DNA from: an uncultured Bacilli bacterium
GTDB lineage: Bacteria; Bacillota_I; Bacilli_A; RF39; UBA660
Assembly (NCBI GenBank): GCA_947632415.1
Contig: CANRPB010000004.1
Span: forward strand, 1-44,595
Length of the DNA stretch: 44,595 bases
Direction of reading: 5' to 3'
Part shown: positions 35,701-44,595 of the stretch, piece by piece
Layout: every line of letters starts with the position of its first letter
Position numbering within the stretch: the stretch's first letter is position 1
Position numbers and translations under genes: made by a program
The notes under the pieces: generated by a model
What the model saw: the letters and a program-made list of their open reading frames with translations, nothing else
What the model was told of the DNA's origin: nothing
Databases searched by the model: none

Positions 35701-38048
35701 TGCTAGAACAATTAGATCAATACAACTCTACAGGCACTTCTAGTATATTTGGTGAAAATTCTGCTGATCTATATGAAATAGCAAGAGATGTTTTTAATTC
35801 AGCGGTTGATATGGTTAAAGATTTTGAAGATGAAATGGACAATCTTCATGATGCTATTCTCGATATGATTGATGAAATTGGTGATAGTATTGAAGACCGC
35901 CGTGAACAGTTTGAGAACATTACTGATGAACTCGAACATCAAAGAGAAATAGCTGAACTTTTGCGTGGTGACCGCAATTATGATGAAATTAATGAAGTTC
36001 TACAAGCACAACAACATAATTATCAAGTTTCTATTAGTTCAATGCAAGATCAACTTGATTTATTAAAAGATATGCAAGCTGGCTTGCAAGAAGGCTCTGA
36101 GGAATGGAAAAAAGTTCAAGAGATGATAGTTGACACTCAACAAGAGCTTAACGATCTTATTGAGGAATCTCTTGAAAATATGCAAGAACAATATGAAAAT
36201 GTCGTTTCTAAAATTGGCGATAATTGGGTAGATAGTGCTTTAGGTACTGATCTTGACTGGATGGAAGAACAGTGGGAACTTATTAACCGCAACGCGGATT
36301 ATTATTTAGATGATACAAATGCTGCATATGAGACTCAAAAATTACAAAGTAAATATCTTGACCTTTTGGATAATGCGGGAGACTTACATACGCAACAGTT
36401 AATTACTGAACAAATGGCACAACAACTTGGTTATCTCCGTGAAAAAGAAAAGATTTCTGAGTACGATGTCCAATATGCGGAAATGCAGATTGAACTTTTA
36501 CAAAAACGTATCGCATTAGAAGAGGCTGAACGCAATAAGCAACAACTTAAATTACGTCGTGATAGTCAAGGCAATTATAATTATGTATATACTGCTGACC
36601 AAGATAATATTAGAGATGCTCAAGATGATTTATTAGATGCTCAAAATAATGCATATAATTTATCTAAAGAGCAAATGCGGCAAACGCAAGAAGATTCACT
36701 TTCTGCATTACAAGACGCCCGCAAATTAATAGATGATATTTGGACAGATGCGAACTTATCATTAGATGAAAAGAAAGAACGTACACAAACTATTATTGAC
36801 AGTTTAAAAGAATATCTTGCAGGTACTAGTGAACAGTTATCAACATCAGAAAAGAATATTATCAATGATTTTATTGGTATGGTCGAGATGATGACTGATG
36901 AAAATGCAGAAAGACTTCAAGAGACATATGACCAAATTGTACAAGGCAATCTTGATGCTTTTGATGAAATTGATACTCGTTGGAGCGATTCATTAACTCA
37001 ATGGTTATTTAATCTTGAAGAGTTCAATGATAATACTGATATGATGTTTGAAAATCTTGTAGCTAATGCTGAAGATTATCAACAACAAATTGAAATATTA
37101 TCAGATCTTGCAAGACAGAATTTTAATGATATTACTGATGCAGTTCTTGAAGCTAGAGATGCTACAGATAGCCTTGCGCAATCTAATGCGGCATTTATCG
37201 ATCAATTACGTTCAGATGCGGGCGTTGTACTTGAATACAATAATGTTTTAGCAAGTTATACTGCTAAAATACAAGATGCGGAAAATGCAATGCGAGCTTA
37301 TCAACAAGAAGTCGAGCGAATGAAAGATCAAATTGCTCAAAAAGACTTAGAAATTGCAAACTTAAGTAGCCAAGTGAATGAAACTAATAATCCTTATGAT
37401 TTTAGTAGTTCTGGTAGCGGTAATGGGTCTGGCTCAGGTTCTGGCTCTAGTGGGGATAAATCTCTTAAAGTTGGTAATAAATTTGGGTATACTGGTTGGT
37501 ATTATTATGACAGTTGGGGCAAAAGTCCTGCGGGTCATATGTTTGCAGGCCAAGCTAATGCTATCACTATTGACAGATATTCTTCAACAGAATATGGCGG
37601 AACTGCTAATACAACTGGTAATTTTAAAGTCCATATTTCTGCTCCAGATAAAGGTTATAATGACCTTGGATGGGTTAAACCTGACCAATTATTTGATACT
37701 GGTGGTTACACTGGTGATTGGACAGAAAATAATCCGTTGACTAAAAATGGTCGATTAGCTTGGTTGCACTCTAAAGAGCTAGTTCTTAATGAAGAAGATA
37801 CTCAGAATATCCTTGCAGCTGTTACTGCTGTAAGAGATATGGCAACTAGTATGAAGACAGGAACATTAAGTAAATTAGCTTCTGCGCTTCTTGATGGAAG
37901 TACAGTTTTCCCAATGAGTAAAGAAACTATTGAACAAACTGTTTCAATTACTGCGGAATTTCCAAATGCTAGTTCTGCTGATGAAATTAAACAAGCATTA
38001 TTAAGTTTAAGTGACCAGTCTTTCCAATATGCTAATCGTACTAGATAA
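29793..38048 (+). CDS. Tail tape measure protein (2751 aa, GTG start)
   Basis: Largest ORF, coiled-coil, central hydrophobic segments, Gly-rich linker, C-terminal LAWLHSKELVLNEEDT. Confidence 0.9.
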   Translation: MAKYSTTVQYNIQTRLDASGLTQLQSQLRQCEVELTKLRSHDMISTNQVIDAQKKIATIRSALASAYNGLTGTLNVNKFTQSLAAAGITAKQMGATLNAMGASGQNAFTGIMGAMGKLDTRLKSTTKAADKIWNTLGNTVRWGIIASGFQEVMNAAHNAIQYMQDLDRSLTDIMLVSDYTKEDMREFAQYANEAAAALGNTTVAYTDAAMIYAQQGYNLEDQKKLADMTLKVANVTGQETSEVSEQMTSIINGYGLAVDDLGASMDQIAKIANISAADVEELAVASSRVAATASALGVDQAQLYSQIGTIVSVTREAPEVVGNALKTIYARFGDLKMGETLEDGVDLGSFSGALEKLGVQVLDTNGQMRDMGSIIEDLMQKWNTFDRATQQSAAVTLAGKFQYNRLMTLMNNQDMYYDYLEQAENESLGTLDEMESEYLDSLAGKGATLQATLEGLLTNLFNQDDFGVAIDFLTNLINLVNTLVSSIGGGIPLLTAFAGIMTRTFSQNIARNIAQIDISNMAKTQSAQSTEAAKQFIMSQNAGLMSGEQERLQNFLAWGLTNNKAFDTTQLQQYNQIVDSLTGSVKGLATAEEQLQVSTQATNAILQKNNMELLTKNNSITPFRVASANGLDWGAEAEQVSVAYDRLEKRLTNIQSKLAAVGVAEGDTTVKTRELFNAVSTLPAAFTNASNGCKNVDQVLKQNVVQTMNQLKEQVRSGVLDIERFSTEIEKLITNTRLVGATLKSGNFFTDSQTAETAFLNAGLQRDILNAAVADAEGYQTGIDKQQTVKQILDVSGAVMQLGFAWQSFQHLGSLLADDSLSGAEKLMQLLTNIGFTLPMIITGFQQLNKLKLTSITANFFGGIADKYGLLANGMSRVQAGAEGVAQANRAAAAGMRIASNAAGGLSKAFSVLGGPIGVAMIALTALTTALSYYQEQQQQIYDDQKEQATNGLENYNDISSQIDSFQELYKQYQDTGQVSDEFKQSAEAVTEALDDQNAKVALAIGDYEALGEAISNADAKQRKMAERDLETFLNSTNKESLEGGFLNGSIYADLRTAIGKLNPEEYIGETAVPTKETQELWDQITQAEQNNSPAEAIGIINKTLKDYNTAIDDLDNQIKQAEDNGDDQETIDALEAQRDNYYHKISILQEALNIEDIADFQEQQGQLASLNAMDIASEITAANGDYQKVVDAFFNNENIRAYLEALGPWSDQLEWMINNTSDEAGKLALMLEQKKEEQANLLNRDRFAQEEFNNLRVQTQEGGDWMTLDEAGISPDEFMDSLQQAFDDLPPDQQLNVRAKLDEGASLEQILQALTGVVDEASQSAKEIIAGTSFENLKLDSDVDEEGFRALSDYLGDAGSEVEGYSDRLKENEEALKDTAEAQKRYDSALEDSFDNLEDWKDALNSDDIEDHAEAISELQNVYQDLLDLDPNTELSRSFLEDADNLNLLEQAIQGSEEAYAELQRRAAEDIWIQAGLDPASFDNVWNQMQALLDANSFNEIPIGATLDDMPFLQGLADMLAQAGLTASEIQGVLSSMGVDAEVVPEQTEQVDTMTYSGVQPEPIETAWNATLPLPDGSGTTQMSGTFPGVRYTPIPITESQEKAFTGFGMKVTTANGQSSGGGVTVKNATKVSNGGGGNKYRNSSVPRKQSSSGSGGGGGGKKGGGGGSGSTYEPKKKDPVEKTIDRYERINTLLDDTVKDFERIGDEQDRLIGFEQADNMNEQIDLLHKQIALHKEKLNIQKQEAVELRDQLASQYGITFDEEGFINNYAATHQRMIDELNSLIDQYNNTATEEGQEALDQQIEEAEKRLDKFEEKYQRYDELLGSDINDTIKQLEDLEDQIEDIRIEALKTQTEAVENFKDLQEAWIEFEGVFSGYGKDDPQRDMIESTSKLANYFDAGTVSATKFYDTLIDRTKKLMNEENTSAEKRKWYQQQLDLMEKARNAAPGSVEAYGTGYFDMEMLNMQMMLEQLDQYNSTGTSSIFGENSADLYEIARDVFNSAVDMVKDFEDEMDNLHDAILDMIDEIGDSIEDRREQFENITDELEHQREIAELLRGDRNYDEINEVLQAQQHNYQVSISSMQDQLDLLKDMQAGLQEGSEEWKKVQEMIVDTQQELNDLIEESLENMQEQYENVVSKIGDNWVDSALGTDLDWMEEQWELINRNADYYLDDTNAAYETQKLQSKYLDLLDNAGDLHTQQLITEQMAQQLGYLREKEKISEYDVQYAEMQIELLQKRIALEEAERNKQQLKLRRDSQGNYNYVYTADQDNIRDAQDDLLDAQNNAYNLSKEQMRQTQEDSLSALQDARKLIDDIWTDANLSLDEKKERTQTIIDSLKEYLAGTSEQLSTSEKNIINDFIGMVEMMTDENAERLQETYDQIVQGNLDAFDEIDTRWSDSLTQWLFNLEEFNDNTDMMFENLVANAEDYQQQIEILSDLARQNFNDITDAVLEARDATDSLAQSNAAFIDQLRSDAGVVLEYNNVLASYTAKIQDAENAMRAYQQEVERMKDQIAQKDLEIANLSSQVNETNNPYDFSSSGSGNGSGSGSGSSGDKSLKVGNKFGYTGWYYYDSWGKSPAGHMFAGQANAITIDRYSSTEYGGTANTTGNFKVHISAPDKGYNDLGWVKPDQLFDTGGYTGDWTENNPLTKNGRLAWLHSKELVLNEEDTQNILAAVTAVRDMATSMKTGTLSKLASALLDGSTVFPMSKETIEQTVSITAEFPNASSADEIKQALLSLSDQSFQYANRTR

Positions 38049-38127
38049 GAAAAATTCGGGTAAAAATTTATAACTTTAATCTTATGGATTTTATATCTAT
38101 TAGAGTTGTGAGATTAAAGGATACTGT

Positions 38128-38172
38128 GGGAAGAGTGTAATATCCTTATGCTCTTCCCTTATTTTTTTTATT
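38128..38172 (+). terminator. Intrinsic terminator after the tape measure gene
   Basis: GGGAAGAG...CTCTTCCC + TTATTTTTTTTATTTT. Confidence 0.8.
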
Positions 38173-38187
38173 TTAAGGGGTGATAAT

Positions 38188-41100
38188 ATGTCTGACCGCT
38201 TACAAGAATCTATCTTTCAAGCGATAGATAATATTGCCCGCAATAGGATAGATAGATTAGCTACAGATAAAACAGTTACTGCTACTATTGTACAATGTAA
38301 TAATAGTTTAACTGGTGAACATACTGTTAATTATCAAGGTGGGAATTTTGTAGCATATTCGCAAGATGGAGTTACGTATTCCCGCAATACAAGCGTATAT
38401 GTTTTAGTACCAGAGGGAGATTTTTCTAAGAAAAAACTTATTGTAGGAAAAGCTACATTATTAGAAGATGATTCTAATATTTCTTTCGTTTCTTCTCTCT
38501 TGGAAAATTATAATCTTATAGGTCGTAACGTTATTACCCATAACGGGGAAGAATCATTTGGATTACATAGCTATTTAGTAGATGACTATTATTTAATTTA
38601 TGATTTTACTGATACTGAAAATAATAAAGTAACTATTGATATTGAAGAATTTCAAAACAATTTAAAAGAAGCGCAAGCAATTATGTTAGAAGCTAGTTTT
38701 CAAACTAGACTTCCAAGAGAACATAGAAATACTAAAACTGGTATGTATGCTCTTGAATTTGTTTTAGCTTTTAAAGATCGCTCAGTTCCTGACGAAAATG
38801 CATATAAGTATTATTCATACATTATTGATACCAATAATATGACGGGTAATCCTTATGCCTATTCTAAATGGTCAGATCAATATGCTATTTTTCCAATAGA
38901 CATAGAAAATTTTTCACATATTCAAACAATTTTGTTTTATTCGCATGGTTTTGTTGAAGAAGATGATTATATCAATGATACTATGTGGGGTGCAGATATA
39001 TGGTGTAATAATTTAGAAATTTATGGACTCAAGCCTATAGATTCTTCCAACGGAGATTATAGATTAAAAATTAGTTTGCCAGATGGCAATACTTTTAAAA
39101 CATCTGCCCCTAATACATCCTTATCTGTTCTAGCATCTGTTAAATATAAAGAAAATTATATTACAGACGGCACTATGTTTTATTGGTTTGTAGAAGACGC
39201 GCGTGTTACTACATCTAGTGAGTTTTATCAGATGTATGGCGGAGTAGGTTGGAAACGACTCAAGGATAAAGGCACTAAAGCTACGCTGGTATCTTTTGAA
39301 ACTGAAAATAGGGCTTATGAAAATAAATATCTTTGTGTAGCTGTTTATAAAGAGCAGGTTATATTAAAAGAATATTTTACTATTTATAATGATACACAAA
39401 AAAGAGATATAGGTATTATTTCTGACCTAGGTGTTAAATTTGGCTTTGATCGTGGGAAGCCTGTTCTTACTTGTCAAATAGATGGAAGATCAGAAAATTT
39501 TGATGCAGGTAATGTATTAAATCGACCAGATGGATATTTTACTTTTATTTGGAGTAAAATTAGTGAAGGTAATCAAGTTTATTCTTTTACTCGTACATAT
39601 GAACAAATTGAGCAAGAATATGATGATGGATTAGAGCGAGGAATAGGATACGCGGCACTCTCTAATTTAAAAATTGAAATGGAGATGACTCGCGGCTCTA
39701 AATTTCCAAAAGGCTTAAATGGTAATCAATTAATATATCCTATTAGGGCTGTTGATAATACTGCTACTTTTAGATGTAGTGTTTATTTGCGGGACTCCGA
39801 TGATGGGGAGAGTTATTTTATTGGTTCCGCAGATATTACATTGCAAAATGAAAATTCAGCAGAGCCCGCAGATTATTATATTATAATTGAAAATGGTGAC
39901 CAAGTATTTCAATATAGTGAATCTGGTGTATCTCCTACTAATGAAAGATATAAAGATCCGTTAAAAGTGCTTCCATTAACTGCGCATTTTTATGATCCAG
40001 CTGGTCTTGAAGTGAATGCTGGAACATATGGAATTAAATGGTTAGTTCCTCTTGAAGATACTATGATTAAAATTCCAACAGAATTAACTCGTAATCCTGC
40101 TAATGATAGAATTGAATGGTATACCGCAGCTCCTACATATCCAATGGATATTGTTCAAAATTATGACTACCAAGCATTAAATAATCAAGTTACTGCTATT
40201 GTATCTTATCAAGGAGAAGAATGGACGAAAGAAACCAATTTTCTTTTTGTTAAAGTTGGAGATAATGGAACTAATGGTACTGATATAGTAGCTAAAATTT
40301 CTCCTAATAGCAAAAGTAATATTCTTGATACAGATATGCTTACTATGGAAATAGCTTCTGATGGTATAGTTAAATGGAATACTGGCCAAGATATATTAGA
40401 ACCTGTTTTGCAATTTGATTTATATCAAAGAGATAAAAAGTTAGTTCTTAATTTTGTTACTTGGAGTTTAGCTGGTAAAACAAGTAAACAAATGTCGATA
40501 ACTGGCGATGTTAATGGCGCTACTTTATCATATGGTCCGAGTAGTTCAACAGCTCGAGATTTAAATCAGATAGTTAAAGCTCAAACTTCTTTAACAGATG
40601 AAAACGATAATACTGGTACATATTATGCTTATTTTCAAATTCCAATAGTGAAGTATAATAAAATATCAGATTATAAAGTTCATGTAGATACTGATTATAC
40701 GCTTAAACAAATTTTATATAATCAGGATGGCCGCAATCCTTTGTATAATAAAAATCAAGGATTTAAAATTAGGATTGAAGCATTTGAAGGCGTTGCTGGT
40801 AAAGTTGTATTTCTTGAAGCTATTGGAGGCGCAACAGATAGAAATACACGTGAGACTCAAGATACATGTGCTTTTAGGTTCATACCAGAAAAAAATTCAG
40901 AAGCTGCATTTAGTTCATCTGTATATACATTAGATGATTCTGGTGAACTAATGGTATATATTCTTCCTAATGATGTATATAGTGGTTTATGTACTAATAA
41001 TTTAGTTCATGGTGTCATTTATTCTTCACGAGAACAATTAGGACAAAATCCTGAATGTGAATTTTGGGTTCCTATCCATATGCAATTAAATGTATATGGA

Positions 41101-43152
41101 TTAGCTTCTCTTAATTCTTGGGATGGAAATCATATTGAGATTAATGAAGAAGATAACTATATATTAGCTCCACAAATTGGTGCTGGCGAGAAAAATGCTG
41201 ACAACACTTTTACTGGTGTTGTTATGGGCAAAGCTCAAACATATGATATGGAAGACCCAATTATTGGACTTTTGGGATATTCTCATGGTAAACAATCTAT
41301 TTACTTAGACGCTAATACCGGTAATGCAATTTTTGGCCTTACTGAAGATGATCCATTAGACAAGAATAATCCTTTAACGGAAGGCCGAATTGAATTAATA
41401 CCAGGTGGTATTTCTTCTATTGCGCAGTGGAAAATTGATAGCCGTTCATTGTATAATGTTGTTGACGGTAGTATTGGTAGAAAATATAGCGATGCTCCTA
41501 GCGGCGCAGAACGTAGTATCCCGCATGACAAACAAGGGATTCTTTTAAATGCAAAGCCTGCTTATCTTTCTATTAAAGGTCATCCTTTAATGGGCGATGA
41601 AATAGATATGGATAATGCTAATTTAATTTTAGACGAAGGCGATGCATTAGAACTGCAAATGGACTCTAATGATTTATCTTTGTTTACTATTTATAGACAT
41701 ACTTGTCATACGGATAATAATGAATGGCGCCGTATTCCATTAGTAGGCATTGATGGTGCGGGGCGTTTTTATGCTAATATGTTGCGGCAGCCTGTAGGGG
41801 AAGGAACTTCTACAAGCACAGTAGCTACTGCTTTAAATATCGGTTATATTGGTGCTTTTGGAGCAAATGCGGGCGATAGTCAATATGTTGGTAGTTCAAT
41901 AGATATTGGTACTAGAGCGTTATTTAAGATGTTTACTGATGTTGCGACTATGACTGTTAATAATAGTCCGATATATCTTAGTGGTAGTTCTAGTAGAACA
42001 AATGAATATATTAGGCCATTAAATATATATGGCAAAAATATTAATTTATATGCGGATGATTTTTCTAATACTACAAAGAGCTCATTAAATTATTTGTCTC
42101 TTTCTAGTACAGAAGCCAGTTTATTTAATCAAGGTTCTTATTTACAGTTAAAGAATGGCGATACATCATCACTTGTTACTGCAAGAGATTTTTCTGAAAT
42201 TGTTAAAAATGCTAAAACTGTAAATGTCACTGGAGCAGTTACTAAAACTCTTAATAGTACATTAACAGAAAGTGTTAAGAATACGGTTTCTAAAACTTGG
42301 GGCAGCGCAGCTAATATTACTATCACTAATAATCTTACATTATTAACTGGTACTAGTGGTGGTTTTCAAATTAAAACTACTAATGGTTCTAATATGATAA
42401 TTGGTACTCAAACTCAAAATTTAGGTTCTAGTTCTTCATGGGCAACTTTTAGTATTGCAGGAAAAAGTCAATTAGAAGCTACTAACGGTTGGGATATCGC
42501 TTGTACTACTGGTGGTATTGCTATTAGTTCTAGTGCAGCTAGTGCTGGTATTACATTAGATGCGAGTATGGGCGGTAGTACTACTTATTTGCATCTTAGT
42601 CCGCAATCCGGTGGAGGACAATGGGCTTTATCCACAAGAGCAGCAACTATTATGAGCCAAACATCTGGTAGCGTTTCAATGGTTCAAGCGACGCCAGGTA
42701 TTGGTACTCCTTGGATTACATTAACTGGCAGTTATCCTGGTACTAGTAATAGTGTTTCTGCTAGCAATGATATTAGAACAAGTGCTAATTTTTATGGCAA
42801 AGAAGCTTATTTGAGCAATTTAACTTGTTATAGCAATGGAGCAGTAGCAGGATGGATTAATACTCATGATAAATGGGCTGGTGAACAAGCTAGCAGAATT
42901 CAAGCATTAGAAGATAGAATGAGTGCAGTAGAGGGCAGAGCAAATGATGCTTATAATCTTGCTGCTACTAAAGCAAACGCTAATCATACTCACTCTGGAT
43001 ATGCGAGTAGCTCACATACTCATAGTTATACCAATACTGTTTATACTCTTCATCATGCGGGTATGTGGATGATTGATAATACTCAACTTGAGAAATATGG
43101 TGTTTCTATTAGTGCTTCTAATAATTCACAAACGACTAGTGGACCTAATTAA
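38188..43152 (+). CDS. Large distal tail / tail-associated protein with fiber-like C-terminus
   Basis: 1654 aa after TMP; Ser/Thr/Gly-rich C-terminal half; coiled-coil then HTHSGYASSSHTHSY. Confidence 0.75.
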   Translation: MSDRLQESIFQAIDNIARNRIDRLATDKTVTATIVQCNNSLTGEHTVNYQGGNFVAYSQDGVTYSRNTSVYVLVPEGDFSKKKLIVGKATLLEDDSNISFVSSLLENYNLIGRNVITHNGEESFGLHSYLVDDYYLIYDFTDTENNKVTIDIEEFQNNLKEAQAIMLEASFQTRLPREHRNTKTGMYALEFVLAFKDRSVPDENAYKYYSYIIDTNNMTGNPYAYSKWSDQYAIFPIDIENFSHIQTILFYSHGFVEEDDYINDTMWGADIWCNNLEIYGLKPIDSSNGDYRLKISLPDGNTFKTSAPNTSLSVLASVKYKENYITDGTMFYWFVEDARVTTSSEFYQMYGGVGWKRLKDKGTKATLVSFETENRAYENKYLCVAVYKEQVILKEYFTIYNDTQKRDIGIISDLGVKFGFDRGKPVLTCQIDGRSENFDAGNVLNRPDGYFTFIWSKISEGNQVYSFTRTYEQIEQEYDDGLERGIGYAALSNLKIEMEMTRGSKFPKGLNGNQLIYPIRAVDNTATFRCSVYLRDSDDGESYFIGSADITLQNENSAEPADYYIIIENGDQVFQYSESGVSPTNERYKDPLKVLPLTAHFYDPAGLEVNAGTYGIKWLVPLEDTMIKIPTELTRNPANDRIEWYTAAPTYPMDIVQNYDYQALNNQVTAIVSYQGEEWTKETNFLFVKVGDNGTNGTDIVAKISPNSKSNILDTDMLTMEIASDGIVKWNTGQDILEPVLQFDLYQRDKKLVLNFVTWSLAGKTSKQMSITGDVNGATLSYGPSSSTARDLNQIVKAQTSLTDENDNTGTYYAYFQIPIVKYNKISDYKVHVDTDYTLKQILYNQDGRNPLYNKNQGFKIRIEAFEGVAGKVVFLEAIGGATDRNTRETQDTCAFRFIPEKNSEAAFSSSVYTLDDSGELMVYILPNDVYSGLCTNNLVHGVIYSSREQLGQNPECEFWVPIHMQLNVYGLASLNSWDGNHIEINEEDNYILAPQIGAGEKNADNTFTGVVMGKAQTYDMEDPIIGLLGYSHGKQSIYLDANTGNAIFGLTEDDPLDKNNPLTEGRIELIPGGISSIAQWKIDSRSLYNVVDGSIGRKYSDAPSGAERSIPHDKQGILLNAKPAYLSIKGHPLMGDEIDMDNANLILDEGDALELQMDSNDLSLFTIYRHTCHTDNNEWRRIPLVGIDGAGRFYANMLRQPVGEGTSTSTVATALNIGYIGAFGANAGDSQYVGSSIDIGTRALFKMFTDVATMTVNNSPIYLSGSSSRTNEYIRPLNIYGKNINLYADDFSNTTKSSLNYLSLSSTEASLFNQGSYLQLKNGDTSSLVTARDFSEIVKNAKTVNVTGAVTKTLNSTLTESVKNTVSKTWGSAANITITNNLTLLTGTSGGFQIKTTNGSNMIIGTQTQNLGSSSSWATFSIAGKSQLEATNGWDIACTTGGIAISSSAASAGITLDASMGGSTTYLHLSPQSGGGQWALSTRAATIMSQTSGSVSMVQATPGIGTPWITLTGSYPGTSNSVSASNDIRTSANFYGKEAYLSNLTCYSNGAVAGWINTHDKWAGEQASRIQALEDRMSAVEGRANDAYNLAATKANANHTHSGYASSSHTHSYTNTVYTLHHAGMWMIDNTQLEKYGVSISASNNSQTTSGPN

Positions 43153-43181
43153 TAAAATTAAAAGAGATAAAAGGAGAAATA

Positions 43182-43421
43182 ATGGAAGAGTTACAGTTAA
43201 AGGTGCGGCTACGCGCAACTTTACAAAATTATATTTCACAATTAATGGGGGAAAACAATATTCCCCCATCAATTATGGAAGATGCTTTAGAGCATATTTT
43301 ACTAGATGTGCGTGAAGCTGTTTTTATCCAATATATTGAAGCTGAAATAAAAGGACAACAATCTGAATCAGAACATATTTATGAAGATATTTCAGATGAA
43401 AAAGAGATAGAAGAACAGTAG
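43182..43421 (+). CDS. Hypothetical protein, 79 aa
   Basis: SD AAAGGAG. Confidence 0.65.
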   Translation: MEELQLKVRLRATLQNYISQLMGENNIPPSIMEDALEHILLDVREAVFIQYIEAEIKGQQSESEHIYEDISDEKEIEEQ

Positions 43422-43436
43422 TAAAGGAGTTAGTTT

Positions 43437-43709
43437 ATGGCCGATGCTCAAAAAGTTTTAGCTAATCAAGTTTCTGATAAACGAGCAGATGGTTCTTTTA
43501 CTGACCCGCTTCCTTTTGGCGTTACTTTTGAAAATGTAATTGATACGCGAGAGGATGGAAGTAAAAGGACTCTCGCGCAGTTTTATGATAATTATATGGC
43601 TTTTATTAATCAAGCTCCATTTATTTATTATGGAGATACACAACCAGAAAATCCGCATATTAAATTATGGATAGATACTGCTCACGATAACCAATCTGAA
43701 TTAATTTAA
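43437..43709 (+). CDS. Hypothetical tail-region protein, 90 aa
   Basis: SD AAAGGAG; YYGDTQPENPHIKLWIDT. Confidence 0.65.
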   Translation: MADAQKVLANQVSDKRADGSFTDPLPFGVTFENVIDTREDGSKRTLAQFYDNYMAFINQAPFIYYGDTQPENPHIKLWIDTAHDNQSELI

Positions 43710-43759
43710 ATATAATACTAATATTTTTTGGTAAATAAAAAGAGTTAGGAGGAGATAAG

Positions 43760-44595
43760 TTGGCTGGTTATCTTATCAATTCATTATATGCTCCTATTGT
43801 ACCAACATTCCAACGAGCATTTCCAAATGATACTGACGCTGTAGTATATTTTACTTATTCTCCTCTAAATAATACAGATTTAATTAAAAAAATTCATTTA
43901 AGCTTAGTAGATCAAACAATAAATGAAAATGCTCTAGCAGACGCTACAGGGATTTTAATCTATGATGTTAATAATATTGTAGAAGAAGGTCAGTCTGAAA
44001 TTGGCTTTGATGCCGCGAGTAATATGTACTTTGTAATTATTCCTAAAAATGCTTTGCGGGATAGTACGTCTTGGCAAATAAATAGGTTTTACAAAGTACA
44101 ATTACGTCTTGACTGCACAGATGGAGGTACCTTTGGAGATGAAAAAAGTAAAACTGCATACCTCCAAGACAATATGATGAATTTTTCAGAATGGTCTACA
44201 GTATGTTTACTTAGACCTATATTACAACCACTTATAGAGCTAAGAGATTTTGATCCTGTTGGAGAAGATGTGCAAGCTTATACGAAAGGTATTCTTCCTA
44301 TAAGTGGGCAAGTATTTTTTGGGAATGGCAATTCTGCGGAAACTGAGATATTACAGTCTTATATCATAGATATTTACGAAAAAGACGGAAAAACTATTGT
44401 CTATACTACAGGTTCTATTTATACTGGTAATAATGTTGATCCCAATAATATTAACGTAAGAATTAATTTACAAGGATTAGATACATCTACTACTAAAAAT
44501 TTTAAATTACGTATTACTATTACAACAAAAAATCAATACATAATGAGTCAAGATTTTTATTTTGATATTGCGGATTTTGTTGAAATGACAGATTT
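43760..44595 (+). CDS. Tail-region protein, TTG start, truncated by window edge; absent from ORF track
   Basis: SD TTAGGAGGAG; MAGYLINSLYAPIVPTFQRAFPNDTDAVVYFTYSPLNNTDL... open to end of window. Confidence 0.8.
   Translation, partial: MAGYLINSLYAPIVPTFQRAFPNDTDAVVYFTYSPLNNTDLIKKIHLSLVDQTINENALADATGILIYDVNNIVEEGQSEIGFDAASNMYFVIIPKNALRDSTSWQINRFYKVQLRLDCTDGGTFGDEKSKTAYLQDNMMNFSEWSTVCLLRPILQPLIELRDFDPVGEDVQAYTKGILPISGQVFFGNGNSAETEILQSYIIDIYEKDGKTIVYTTGSIYTGNNVDPNNINVRINLQGLDTSTTKNFKLRITITTKNQYIMSQDFYFDIADFVEMTD

Noticed and set aside
43073-43315. ORF overlapping the end of 38188-43152 and the start of 43182-43421
   Set aside because: No SD; its 3' part matters only as the hypothetical -1 tail of 43182.
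1-44595. CRISPR arrays, tRNAs, rRNAs, transposases, integrase
   Set aside because: No regularly spaced repeats, no recognisable tRNA/rRNA and no transposase/integrase ORF seen by eye; a tRNAscan/CRISPR search was not possible.

Overview
The window is one contiguous segment of a low-GC tailed phage genome, probably siphovirus-like with a Bacillota-type host (AGGAGG Shine-Dalgarno sites, consensus sigma-A-type promoters). The left ~9.6 kb is an accessory/early region of short genes: three winged-helix-like paralogs, a DEDD exonuclease, a HAD-like phosphatase, zinc-ribbon and small membrane proteins. It has long intergenic spacers dense in promoters and hairpins. From ~9.78 kb rightward is a virion module: zinc-finger protein, putative small terminase, intron-split large terminase, portal, protease/scaffold, decoration protein, major capsid, head-tail connectors, major tail protein, 2751-aa tape measure, and a large distal tail protein. 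Main observations: (1) MCP and major tail protein both end in the same motif, GGGGGAATAR, and in both the -1 frame continues into homologous domains, implying twin programmed -1 frameshifts; the MCP extension has no start codon and is missed by the ORF track. (2) A recurrent direct-repeat box, TRTGRA-N5-TRTGRA (11-bp period), sits ~15-16 nt upstream of the -35 element of many promoters on both strands. (3) Several of these promoters drive no ORF and run into a nearby terminator, with a conserved start TAAAAT-TTTTCGCC, suggesting a family of short RNAs. (4) The pentamer TGCGG is strongly over-represented in all reading frames but absent from the 899-nt terminase intron, which suggests a Chi-like or other DNA-level signal. 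(5) A LAGLIDADG-bearing group I-like intron splits the large terminase, followed by a free-standing nuclease gene. All function calls are by eye from sequence; no searches were run.
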